NCBI GenBank assembly: GCA_013298895.1
Contig: JAAFJM010000022.1
Coordinates: 1-49,344, forward strand
From: Bacteroidota bacterium
GTDB lineage: Bacteria > Bacteroidota > Bacteroidia > UKL13-3
DNA length: 49,344 nucleotides
Direction of reading: 5' to 3'
Under the pieces are notes generated by a model. It did not search any database, was not told where the DNA came from, and was given only the letters and a program-made list of their open reading frames with translations. A program made the position numbers and the translations under genes. Positions 8,764 through 17,000 of this stretch are shown here, in pieces. Positions within the stretch are counted from its first letter, which is position 1; every line of letters begins with the position of its first letter.

Positions 8764-8800
8764 AATAGAAAAGTTTTTCGCCAACAATTTATTTTTTATC
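8749..8800 (+). terminator. Strong hairpin terminator of the DUF6029-Omp28-DUF1684 operon
   Basis: The arms 8749-8761 and 8770-8782 are perfectly complementary over 13 bp around an 8-nt A-rich loop, followed by an AT-rich tail with a TTATTTTTT run. The left arm contains the last codons and first stop base of the DUF1684 gene. Confidence 0.8.
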
Positions 8801-8812
8801 AATCACAATTCA

Positions 8813-10900
8813 CTAATCTTTTAAATACTTTCCCAACCATTCAAAGAATACACGTTGCCAAAGCACGCTATTTTGAGGCTTGGTAACCCAATGGTTTTCG
8901 TCAGGGAAGTATAAAAATCTACTTGGAACTCCTTTTATTTGTGCTGCAGTAAATGCTTCCATTCCTTGTCCTAGCGGTACTCTAAAGTCCTTTTCATTAT
9001 GTATTACTAAAATAGGTGAATCCCAGTTTTTAACAAACTTATGTGGGGATGCATCAAAGTTATTAGGATGATCAGTTTGACTCCAATAGGGTCCCTTATT
9101 ATCGTTATTAGCAAAATACATTTCTTCGGTAGTTCCATACCAACTTTCCATGTTAAACATTCCACAATGGGCTATAAACGTTTTAAATCTTTTGTTATGA
9201 TTACCTGCTAACCAATAAACAGAAAAGCCACCAAAGCTTGCTCCTACTGCGCCTAGCTTATCTTTATTTACGTATGGCTCACTACTTATATCATCAATGG
9301 CACTTAAATAATCTTTCATACATTGTCCACCATAATCGCCTGTAATGGCATCATTCCAATCACTTCCATGTCCTGGCATTCCGCGTCTATTAGGTGCAAT
9401 AACAATATAACCATTAGCGGCCATTAATTGAAAATTCCATCGGTAACTGAAAAACTGAGTCAATGCACTTTGAGGTCCACCTTGACAATAAAGTAAAGTT
9501 GGATATTTTTTAGTAGCGTCAAAGTTTGGCGGATAAATAACCCAACTCAGCAAGTCTTTACCATCAGTAGTTTGAGTGATTCTTTTTTCTACTTTACCCA
9601 TTTTAACTTCATCTAAAATAGCCTTGTTGGTAAAAGTAATTTGCTTTTCTGTTTTACTTTTTGGATCAATAACAAAAAGTTCTGTAGGCAATGAAATGCT
9701 CATTTTACTGATTACAAAACTTGTTTTTTTATTGTTTATAATTGTACAAAATGAACCATAATCAGTTTCCATATTCGAAATTTTAGTAATGTTATCTTGA
9801 CCTTTTTTAACTGTTAAACTGTATTCAAATAATTGTTTAGTTCCTTTGTATGGAGCAGTAAAATAAATGCTTTTGTTATCGTTGCTCCATTGGAAATTTT
9901 CTACAGGATAATCAAAATTTCTTTTGCCAGTTATTTCAATAATTGGTGCTTTTGAGTAACTGATTTCTTTAGGATTTGAAATATCCAAACAAACCAATCT
10001 GTTCAAATCACTTTCGTTTCCTTTGCCTTGCATACTTAACCAAAGTATTTTATTACCATCGGGCGAAAACTGCGGGTTTCTGTCATACCCTTCATTGATT
10101 GATGAAATATTTGAAGTTTGTTTTGAAATCAAATAATAAATATAAATATCACTATTGGTTGAAATGGCCTCAGCAGTTCCAGTTAATTTCCTGCTATTGT
10201 AAGCCAATTTTGTTCCATCAGGACTCCAATTAAATTCATCATCATCACCATGAGGTTGTAAAGGACAATCAAATTTTTCATCCTTCATAATATCTAATGC
10301 ATCGCCATTGGTTTCTCCATTTGAATAAGGTATAATAAATAAATGACTGTATGCATAATCATGCCAACTATCCCAGTGGCGGTAAAATAATCCATCAATA
10401 ATTCTTGCATTGCATTTATCCAAATCAGGGTAAATTTCTTTTACTTCTTTATCTAATTTTACATCGGCAGTAAAGGCTATGTGTTTCATTATAGGTGAAT
10501 ACTTATAACCACTTATTCCTCCATTAAAATTACTGACTTTGGTTTTATTACTTCCATCCAAATTCATTTCCCAAAGTTGCACATCGCCACTTTTAGCACT
10601 CAAAAAACTAATTTTATTTCCATTAGGAGTGAATCGTGCACCAAATGCATTGAAATCGCCATCAGTCAATGCTGTTTTATTCTCCCCATTGATGGTAATA
10701 CTGTAAATGATGTTAATGCTTTTATTGGTTTTAATACTGTAATTTCTTACACCATAAATCACGGTTTTTCCATCATTCGAAACTTGAGCATCAGCCACAC
10801 GACCTAGCTGCCAAAGGTTGTCAATAGTAAGGTTTTGTTGTGCCATAGCAGTATATACGCTACAAAAAAGAAATAAAAATTTAAAAATAGATTTTATCAT
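8813..10900 (-). CDS. S9 family peptidase (prolyl oligopeptidase / DPP-like), exported
   Basis: This serine peptidase of 695 aa has a Sec signal (1-20, ending AMA). Residues about 25-430 form a beta-propeller built of WD40-like/PD40 repeats (SPDGTKLAYNSR, FSPDGNKILWLS). Residues 440-695 are the alpha/beta-hydrolase catalytic domain. The triad reads Ser555 in GASFGGF, Asp638 in HNEKDFRVP and His670 in DENHWV, with the oxyanion region at YCQGGPQSAL. Family members remove dipeptides or acyl-amino acids from short peptides in the periplasm. The start comes just after the maoC terminator, so it probably has its own promoter in that gap. Confidence 0.93.
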   Translation of the reverse strand: MIKSIFKFLFLFCSVYTAMAQQNLTIDNLWQLGRVADAQVSNDGKTVIYGVRNYSIKTNKSINIIYSITINGENKTALTDGDFNAFGARFTPNGNKISFLSAKSGDVQLWEMNLDGSNKTKVSNFNGGISGYKYSPIMKHIAFTADVKLDKEVKEIYPDLDKCNARIIDGLFYRHWDSWHDYAYSHLFIIPYSNGETNGDALDIMKDEKFDCPLQPHGDDDEFNWSPDGTKLAYNSRKLTGTAEAISTNSDIYIYYLISKQTSNISSINEGYDRNPQFSPDGNKILWLSMQGKGNESDLNRLVCLDISNPKEISYSKAPIIEITGKRNFDYPVENFQWSNDNKSIYFTAPYKGTKQLFEYSLTVKKGQDNITKISNMETDYGSFCTIINNKKTSFVISKMSISLPTELFVIDPKSKTEKQITFTNKAILDEVKMGKVEKRITQTTDGKDLLSWVIYPPNFDATKKYPTLLYCQGGPQSALTQFFSYRWNFQLMAANGYIVIAPNRRGMPGHGSDWNDAITGDYGGQCMKDYLSAIDDISSEPYVNKDKLGAVGASFGGFSVYWLAGNHNKRFKTFIAHCGMFNMESWYGTTEEMYFANNDNKGPYWSQTDHPNNFDASPHKFVKNWDSPILVIHNEKDFRVPLGQGMEAFTAAQIKGVPSRFLYFPDENHWVTKPQNSVLWQRVFFEWLGKYLKD

Positions 10901-10910
10901 AACGTGAATT

Positions 10911-10988
10911 TATTTATAAAAAAACAAACCGCTTAATAACAAAATATTCAATACTTAAGCAGTATTATTTTATGTTATTAAGCGGTTT
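10911..10988 (-). terminator. Intrinsic terminator of the MaoC gene
   Basis: A perfect 16-bp stem (10926-10941 with 10973-10988) encloses a 31-nt loop. On the minus strand it is followed by GTTTTTTTATA. It lies 25 bp beyond the MaoC stop codon and separates that gene from the S9 peptidase gene. Confidence 0.8.
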
Positions 10989-11013
10989 AGAATTAATAAT
11001 TTGGACTTTTTAT

Positions 11014-11430
11014 TTACCAAACATATTGTAATTTATTCATTAATAAGGCCTCTCCTACCAAAGTATCTGCACCTGTAGCCACATCAACAATTTTGGTTTC
11101 GTAAAGTACTCGGTTTTTTTCAGGGAAAATTTCTTTTACGGTAACTACAGCTTGGTAATCAGTATCAACAAACATTGGTTTTAAAAAAGTATTATTTTGT
11201 TTCATGTAAATATGTCCTTCGGCATAATACAATGCGCCAAATATTTTAGTAAACACACTTGCACTAAAATGTCCATGAATAATATTACGACCAAAAATAC
11301 TTGCTTTTCCTGCCTCAGGATTGGTGTGTAATGGGTTGGTATCGCCACTAATTTGTGCATATAAATTTACTTGCTCTTGTGTGTATTTAATATTGTGTGT
11401 AAATACATCGCCTACATTTGGTGCTGCCAT
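11014..11430 (-). CDS. MaoC family dehydratase ((R)-specific enoyl-CoA hydratase-like)
   Basis: This 138-aa hot-dog-fold protein has the hydratase-2 signature in SGDTNPLH, with the catalytic pair Asp30 and His35. It is followed by IIHGHFSASVFTKIFG, the substrate-channel helix. Enzymes of this type add water to trans-2-enoyl-CoA to give (R)-3-hydroxyacyl-CoA, or do the reverse. The substrate here is unknown. It is a compact single-domain protein without a signal peptide, so it should be cytoplasmic. It has its own terminator downstream and a 120-bp gap to the MFS gene upstream, so it may be transcribed alone or by read-through. Confidence 0.9.
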   Translation of the reverse strand: MAAPNVGDVFTHNIKYTQEQVNLYAQISGDTNPLHTNPEAGKASIFGRNIIHGHFSASVFTKIFGALYYAEGHIYMKQNNTFLKPMFVDTDYQAVVTVKEIFPEKNRVLYETKIVDVATGADTLVGEALLMNKLQYVW

Positions 11431-11550
11431 AATTTTGAATATTTTTAGTTAAATTTTGTACTGCAAAATATTTATTTTTTTGAAATAACAAGCCTGTAAA
11501 TAATTTATTTCTTTATCAGTTTTGGTTTAAACTTTTATTTTATCGTTCAA

Positions 11551-12771
11551 TTATTTGCTAAGCCTATGTTTAGACAAGGTTTTGAAAGCAAAATAACCAC
11601 TAATTAAAATTAATAAAGCTGCTAAAAAAAATGGAGCTCCTGGCAAAAAGAATAAAGAATCTTTAGCAGTAGTATAGGCAAACAAATTGGTCATAACCAA
11701 AGGACCAATAATTGAAGTTAAGCTAATCAAACTGGTTAATGCACCCTGTAATTCGCCTTGTTCGGTAGGTGGCACTTGGTTCGAGATTAATCCTTGTAAA
11801 GCAGGACCAGCAATTCCACCTAAACAATATGGAATCAAGAAAACAAACATCATCCATTCTTTCCAAGCTAAACCAAATAAGACCAAACCAAGTGCATATA
11901 AAAATAATCCTAAATAAATAGATTTATTCTGACCTAACTTGGGGTTAATTACCCTAATTAAATAGCCTTGAACTAATGAAACCAATATACCTACAAATGC
12001 CAATGAATAGCCCACCATTTGTGCATCCCAATTAAATTTGTAAATGGTAAAGTAACTCCAATTCGACTGTACTGCATGAGAAGCTATGTAAATTAATACT
12101 AAAGAAACAATTAATCCTGAAACAACAGGGTACTTGCGTAAGTGCTTTAATGAACCTATTGGATTGGCTCTCTTCCATTCAAATTTTCTGCGGTTTTCCT
12201 TTAATAAAGATTCAGGTAATACAAAATAACCATATAATAAATTCAATAGCGTTAAGGCAGCCGCTACTAAAAAAGGAACATTTGCTCCCCACTGAGCAGA
12301 TAAGCCGCCAATTACAGGACCAATAATGAATCCTAATCCAAAAGCAGCCCCTATTAGTCCAAAATTTTGTGCGCGTTTTTCTGGTGTACTGATATCTGCT
12401 ATGTAGGCAGTAGCCGTGGTATAGCTTGCGCCCATCACTCCCGCAATCAATCTTCCTATAAAAAGCCAAGTTATAGAAGGAGCATAAGCATGCAAAATAT
12501 AATCTAAACCCAAACCTAAAAGAGAAATTAATAAAACTGGTCTTCGGCCAAATTTGTCACTTAATCCACCCAAAACGGGTGAAAACAAAAATTGCATAAT
12601 AGCAAAACAAAAAACCAACCAACCTCCATAACGAGATGCCTCTGAGATTCCTTCACCTGTTAATTGTTCAATTAATTTAGGAACAACTGGAATAATAATT
12701 CCAAGACCTATAACATCAACTAGAATCGTTATAAATATAAATCCTAAGGCCGCATTACGTTTTACTGTCAT
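11551..12771 (-). CDS. MFS efflux transporter, TetA (TCR)-like
   Basis: This is a 12-helix major facilitator of 406 aa. It has motif A between helices 2 and 3 ([14 protein letters not shown]), an antiporter-type helix 5 ([19 protein letters not shown]), and the LPESL end of the N-terminal half seen in tetracycline-resistance type transporters. It probably exports a small molecule in exchange for protons. Chromosomal homologues are common and need not give tetracycline resistance. I chose the ATG at 12771 ([10 protein letters not shown]). The longer frame from 12795 would overlap a perfect TATGTTTG -7 element at 12793-12800. Confidence 0.88.
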   Translation of the reverse strand: MTVKRNAALGFIFITILVDVIGLGIIIPVVPKLIEQLTGEGISEASRYGGWLVFCFAIMQFLFSPVLGGLSDKFGRRPVLLISLLGLGLDYILHAYAPSITWLFIGRLIAGVMGASYTTATAYIADISTPEKRAQNFGLIGAAFGLGFIIGPVIGGLSAQWGANVPFLVAAALTLLNLLYGYFVLPESLLKENRRKFEWKRANPIGSLKHLRKYPVVSGLIVSLVLIYIASHAVQSNWSYFTIYKFNWDAQMVGYSLAFVGILVSLVQGYLIRVINPKLGQNKSIYLGLFLYALGLVLFGLAWKEWMMFVFLIPYCLGGIAGPALQGLISNQVPPTEQGELQGALTSLISLTSIIGPLVMTNLFAYTTAKDSLFFLPGAPFFLAALLILISGYFAFKTLSKHRLSK

Positions 12772-12792
12772 ATTTGAGGGGTATATAAAAAG

Positions 12793-12800
12793 CAAACATA
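12793..12800 (-). promoter_or_regulatory. Candidate -7 element for the MFS gene
   Basis: The minus strand reads TATGTTTG, an exact TAnnTTTG match 21 bp before the ATG at 12771. It supports the shorter start for the transporter. No convincing -33 TTG was seen. Confidence 0.4.
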
Positions 12801-12862
12801 AATGTAATTATCAGTTAATAAAATAATCAAATTCAGTTTAATAATTTACTTTTAAATTTGAC

Positions 12863-12892
12863 TTGAAAAATCAATTATGAAGCGTACATTTG
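12863..12892 (+). promoter_or_regulatory. Bacteroidota-type promoter (-33 TTG, -7 TACATTTG)
   Basis: A TTG at 12863-12865 and a perfect -7 element TACATTTG at 12885-12892 are separated by exactly 19 bp, as in Bacteroidota sigma-ABfr promoters. The expected transcript start near 12899 lies after the ATG at 12877. Translation must therefore begin at the ATG at 12916, which has a lipoprotein signal. Confidence 0.65.
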
Positions 12893-12915
12893 CGGCTCAA
12901 AATTTTATAAAAAAA

Positions 12916-13854
12916 ATGAAAAATACATTTAAATTATTAAGCGCATTTATTTTTGCAAGCATTATTGCATTGACTTCATCTTGCTCAAAAGATGATGCAA
13001 CTACTACAACCGTTGACGCAACCTCTATTACTTTAACAGACAGTTTAGGTAAAAATGAAATTGGAAACAAAAACGCTATTGCTTATGTAAAAATTAACAT
13101 AAAACTAGCTACTGGAACCACTGTTAAAACTGCTAAATTAGAAAGAAAAATTGGTACAGGTGCCAGTGAAGTATTAATTGAAAATGACAAAATTGATACA
13201 GTTACTGACTTTACTTTATCTGATTTATTTACAGATGAAATTGTTTCGAGTAATTTAACTATGGGCACCAAAGTAGTTTATACAGCTACTATTACAGATT
13301 CAAAATCGAAAACTGCTACAGGAAGTCTAACATACACAGTAGTTAGAGGAAATGGAATCTTAGTATCTGAAATTATTGAATTAGGTGCACAATCTGATAC
13401 AATAAGAGAATACAAGTTTTTAGGACTAGCTAACAGTTTCGCTACTTATACTGCAGGCGATAAAGGTACTGCAAGAACTAATTCTGAAAAAATTGACTTT
13501 GTTTATTACTACGGTCAAAATGATAAAAACACTTTTGCATCTCCAAGTAATACAGATGGTGCTCAAGTTATTTGGGGTAACGAAATTACAAGTTGGACAA
13601 CTAAAAATGTAACTTTATTCAGCACTAATGTAATAAATGCAGCTACTTTTGAAACAATTAAAGCTTCTAAAGTAGATGATGCATTTTACAACATTGATTT
13701 TACAAAAAATACCACTGAGAAATACATCAACTTTGGTGTTAACAAAGTGGTGGCATTTAAAACCGCTGGTGGTAAAATTGGTTTAGCTAGATTTTTACTT
13801 GGTGCAAATTCAGCATCCGAGTCAATGAAAGTACAAATTATTTGTCAAGACTAG
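12916..13854 (+). CDS. Hypothetical lipoprotein
   Basis: This 312-aa protein is not assigned to a named family. With the start at 12916 it has a clear lipoprotein signal (MKNTFKLLSAFIFASIIALTSSC, lipid Cys23) followed by a KDD sorting region. The mature part is Thr/Ser/Lys-rich beta sequence. An Ig/PKD-like first half (about residues 35-145) is followed by a C-terminal half (about 155-312) with FVYYYGQNDKNTFASP and ASKVDDAFYNIDFTKN. An upstream ATG at 12877 lies inside the promoter and is rejected. The gene ends in a terminator and stands alone beside the T9SS adhesin. A surface or periplasmic role is likely; nothing more specific is supported. Confidence 0.75.
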   Translation: MKNTFKLLSAFIFASIIALTSSCSKDDATTTTVDATSITLTDSLGKNEIGNKNAIAYVKINIKLATGTTVKTAKLERKIGTGASEVLIENDKIDTVTDFTLSDLFTDEIVSSNLTMGTKVVYTATITDSKSKTATGSLTYTVVRGNGILVSEIIELGAQSDTIREYKFLGLANSFATYTAGDKGTARTNSEKIDFVYYYGQNDKNTFASPSNTDGAQVIWGNEITSWTTKNVTLFSTNVINAATFETIKASKVDDAFYNIDFTKNTTEKYINFGVNKVVAFKTAGGKIGLARFLLGANSASESMKVQIICQD

Positions 13855-13872
13855 AAGTATAAAAAATAAAAA

Positions 13873-13905
13873 AACGCCTATCAAAATTTGATTAGCGTTT
13901 TTTTT
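13873..13905 (+). terminator. Intrinsic terminator of the lipoprotein gene
   Basis: An imperfect stem starting AACGC and ending GCGTT, with two internal mismatches and an A/T-rich loop, is followed by eight T residues on the plus strand. It lies 19 bp after the lipoprotein stop codon. Confidence 0.75.
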
Positions 13906-13945
13906 GAAATATAACTAAATAAATTAACATCCAGGATACCAAATA

Positions 13946-13980
13946 AAAGCCATTTCAAATTACTTTGAAATGGCTTTTTT
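13946..13980. terminator. Bidirectional terminator between lipoprotein and adhesin genes
   Basis: The arms 13946-13959 and 13964-13977 form a perfect 14-bp stem with a TTAC loop. It runs into TTTTTT on the plus strand and TTTTATTT on the minus strand. Its position 22 bp after the adhesin stop makes it mainly the terminator of that minus-strand gene, with a backup role for the plus strand. Confidence 0.85.
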
Positions 13981-14001
13981 GTTAACTAACATTTTAAATA
14001 T

Positions 14002-17000
14002 TTACTGCTTAACAAACTTTCTAGTTAAGCTATAACCATTATTATCCGTTACCTTTATTAAGTAAATTCCACTTGTTAAATCATCAACAGCTATTGTGTT
14101 ATTGGTTAATACTGCATTTTTAACCAAAGAACCTGACAATGCAAATATTTGAATATCAATTATCTCTACGTTTTTTTCAATACTTAAAGTTTTAGCAACA
14201 GGATTAGGATAAATAGTAAATATAAATGGATTTAAGGTTTCTAAACCTACATTTTGAATTACCAATGTATTGCTAGTTGCTTCGCAATTGGTAGCATCTT
14301 TTACTTTTACAATATAATCGCCATTGGCAACCGCAGTATGATTTGCATTAATAGCTCCTGCAATTATTACATTATTTAAATACCATTGGTATTTGTTAAA
14401 GCCAGCCGTAGCAGTTAAGGTATTTTGATTGTTATTTATACTAACAGTTAATGGTGCATTTACGGTTAAGTTTAAAGTTATTATTGAATCGCATCCTACA
14501 GCGTTACTTGTTGTATCAATGTAAGTTCCTGATTGAGTTAAAGTATTACCTTTAAAAGTAAATGTTTCGCCATTACAAATGGTTTTATTAAAGTTAAAAA
14601 CCGATTTTGCCTTAACCGAAACGGCTGCAATAGTTGAATTTACTGTTCCGCAGCTTGATGTAACTTCACAAATATAGTTACCAGCATCGCTGTTTGATAA
14701 ACTATTAAAGTATAGCGTATCATTATTTGAATTAGCGACAGCAGTCCCGTTTTTAAACCAAGTATAATTATTGTTATTGCCAGAGGCAACCAAACTTAAA
14801 TAAGAAACTGTGCCTTGGCATGAATTAACTGCACTTGGCTGAGTTAAAATATTTATACTATTAACTATGCTTAATTTAACTACAGATGAATTTTGGCTAC
14901 CGCAAGTTCCTGAAATTGAAACTGTATAATTACCAGAATCGGCAGCATTAACTAAAGTTTTGCTAAAAGTACTGCTATTTGCTCCAGCAATATTATTGCC
15001 ATTTAGCTTCCATTGGTATTTTAAACTATCGCCTGCTGCTGTCACACTAAAGTTAAAACCTTGGCTTGTGCATACCGTTTGTGAAACTGGCTGTGAAGTA
15101 ATTTGGGTAGAATTACTTATTGATAAAGTTACTGTATTAGAAATAACATTTCCACACGTATAATTCATAATTACCCTATAGTTAGCTGCATCGGCAGTAG
15201 TAACATTGGTTAATAACAAAGAATCATTATTACTATTTGGAATACTTACCCCATTTTTTTGCCAAACATAAGTTGCATTTTGTCCGTTTGTTTTTATTAC
15301 AAAAAGTGCATTTGCATTGGGACATATATTTAAATTAGTGGGCTGACTTGTAATTTGAAGTGCATCTATAAATTTCACCAAAGCAACATTTGACAATATA
15401 CTAGAACAACCATTTGAAACCATCACTGTAAATGAATCATTATTGACTACATTAGCAATATTTACACCATATATTGAGTTAAAAGCATTTGGTATATTTA
15501 TTCCATTTTTTTTCCATTGATATGTTAAATTTGAACCAGTGGCAGTTACTTGAAATGAGATAAATTGATTTTCTTGAAGTGGACAAATGTTTTGATTGTT
15601 AGGATGCGAGGTAATAGCTAAATTACTCTGAATAATACTTAAATTAATATTGGTAGAATATACACCTGCACAAGCTGTAGACAATCCAATTAAACATGAA
15701 TAGCTTCCAGTATCAGTGGCCTGTACATTATTAACGGTATATGTAGCAGCATTTGCTCCTTGAATTGGGCTACCATTTTTTAGCCATTGGTAGGTTACAT
15801 TTGACCCTGCGGTTACATTAACTGAAGCTGAAGCAGTGCTTCCTAAACATACAGCTCCAAAACCCGAAATGCTATTGAATTCAGCCATTTGGAATAAAGC
15901 ACTTACCTGTGTAGCTGTTAAAACAGAACTGTAAATACGTATTTCATCAAATGTTCCTTTAGCGCCATTGGTATTATAAATAGGAGCTGTATTTCCAAAA
16001 CGATTGATTTGGGTATTACTTGCACCACTTCCCATAACAGGTGGGGCAACAATAGTAGTTGGAATGGTAATATTATTTCCATCAAGATAAATCTTAGTTG
16101 TAGTTCCTGCTTTGGTTACCACAAAATGATGCCAGCCATTGGTAACGGTAACTCCTAAAGATTGAAAACCAGAACCACCAACTTGGTAACCCAAAATACC
16201 AGAACCATTTATAAATAACATATCGCCATAGTTTGCGCTATTACTGCCAATAATAGCTTCACCTGAAGAATTAGCAACACGTTTATACCATAATGAAACG
16301 GAAACATTATCGGTGGTTACAGGACTTGCCAAAACCAATGCATTATTTGTGGCTGTCAGCATAACGGCTTTGTTGGTGATATTTGCTCTATCGGTTGTAT
16401 ATGCAAAACTGGTATTTGTTGGCGTAAAAGTATTAGTACCAACAGTTGGAGTCAAGTTATTGTCAAACTTCCAATAGCTAACTAAATTAGTTGTAGCAAA
16501 ATTAGTCGTAATGGTAAATGTAGCAGCGCCACTAACAAGGACATTGTTTGAACAACCAGTAATTTCGCAAGTGTAATTGGCTACATCGCTGCTTTGTACC
16601 GAATTGATAAACAAAGTATCGTTATTAGAATTTGGAATATTTACATTGTTCTTTTTCCATTGATATGATGCCGCATTTTGAGCACCCACAAAAAAATAAA
16701 CACTGCTACCCAAACAAACCAAACTATTTGAAACTGTGGTATTAGTTGTAATAGTTGCTGCTGCTGCTGTTAATGTTGCTGCATTTGAATTAATTATAAC
16801 ACTGTTACAACCTGTAACTTCACAAGTATAGCTTGTAAAATCAGAAGTGGTAATATTTGTTAAAATTAATGTATCGTTATTTGAATTTGGAATAACCACC
16901 CCATTTTTTTTCCAAACATAACTTTGTCCTCCTGCTACATTAATAGTAAACATGGCTGTTTCTCCAACACATGCAGTTTGATTCAATGGTTGGTTTACTA

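Noticed and set aside
11551-12795. Acquired tetracycline-resistance gene
   Set aside because: The product is TetA-like, but base composition matches the neighbours and no mobile element or TetR regulator is adjacent; it looks like a resident MFS exporter.
12877-12915. Upstream ATG for the lipoprotein gene
   Set aside because: It lies inside a well-spaced promoter (TTG-19-TACATTTG) and would bury the lipoprotein signal; the ATG at 12916 fits.
14700-16900. Regularly spaced DNA repeats resembling a CRISPR or mobile repeat
   Set aside because: They are the repeated Ig-domain codons of the adhesin, in frame.
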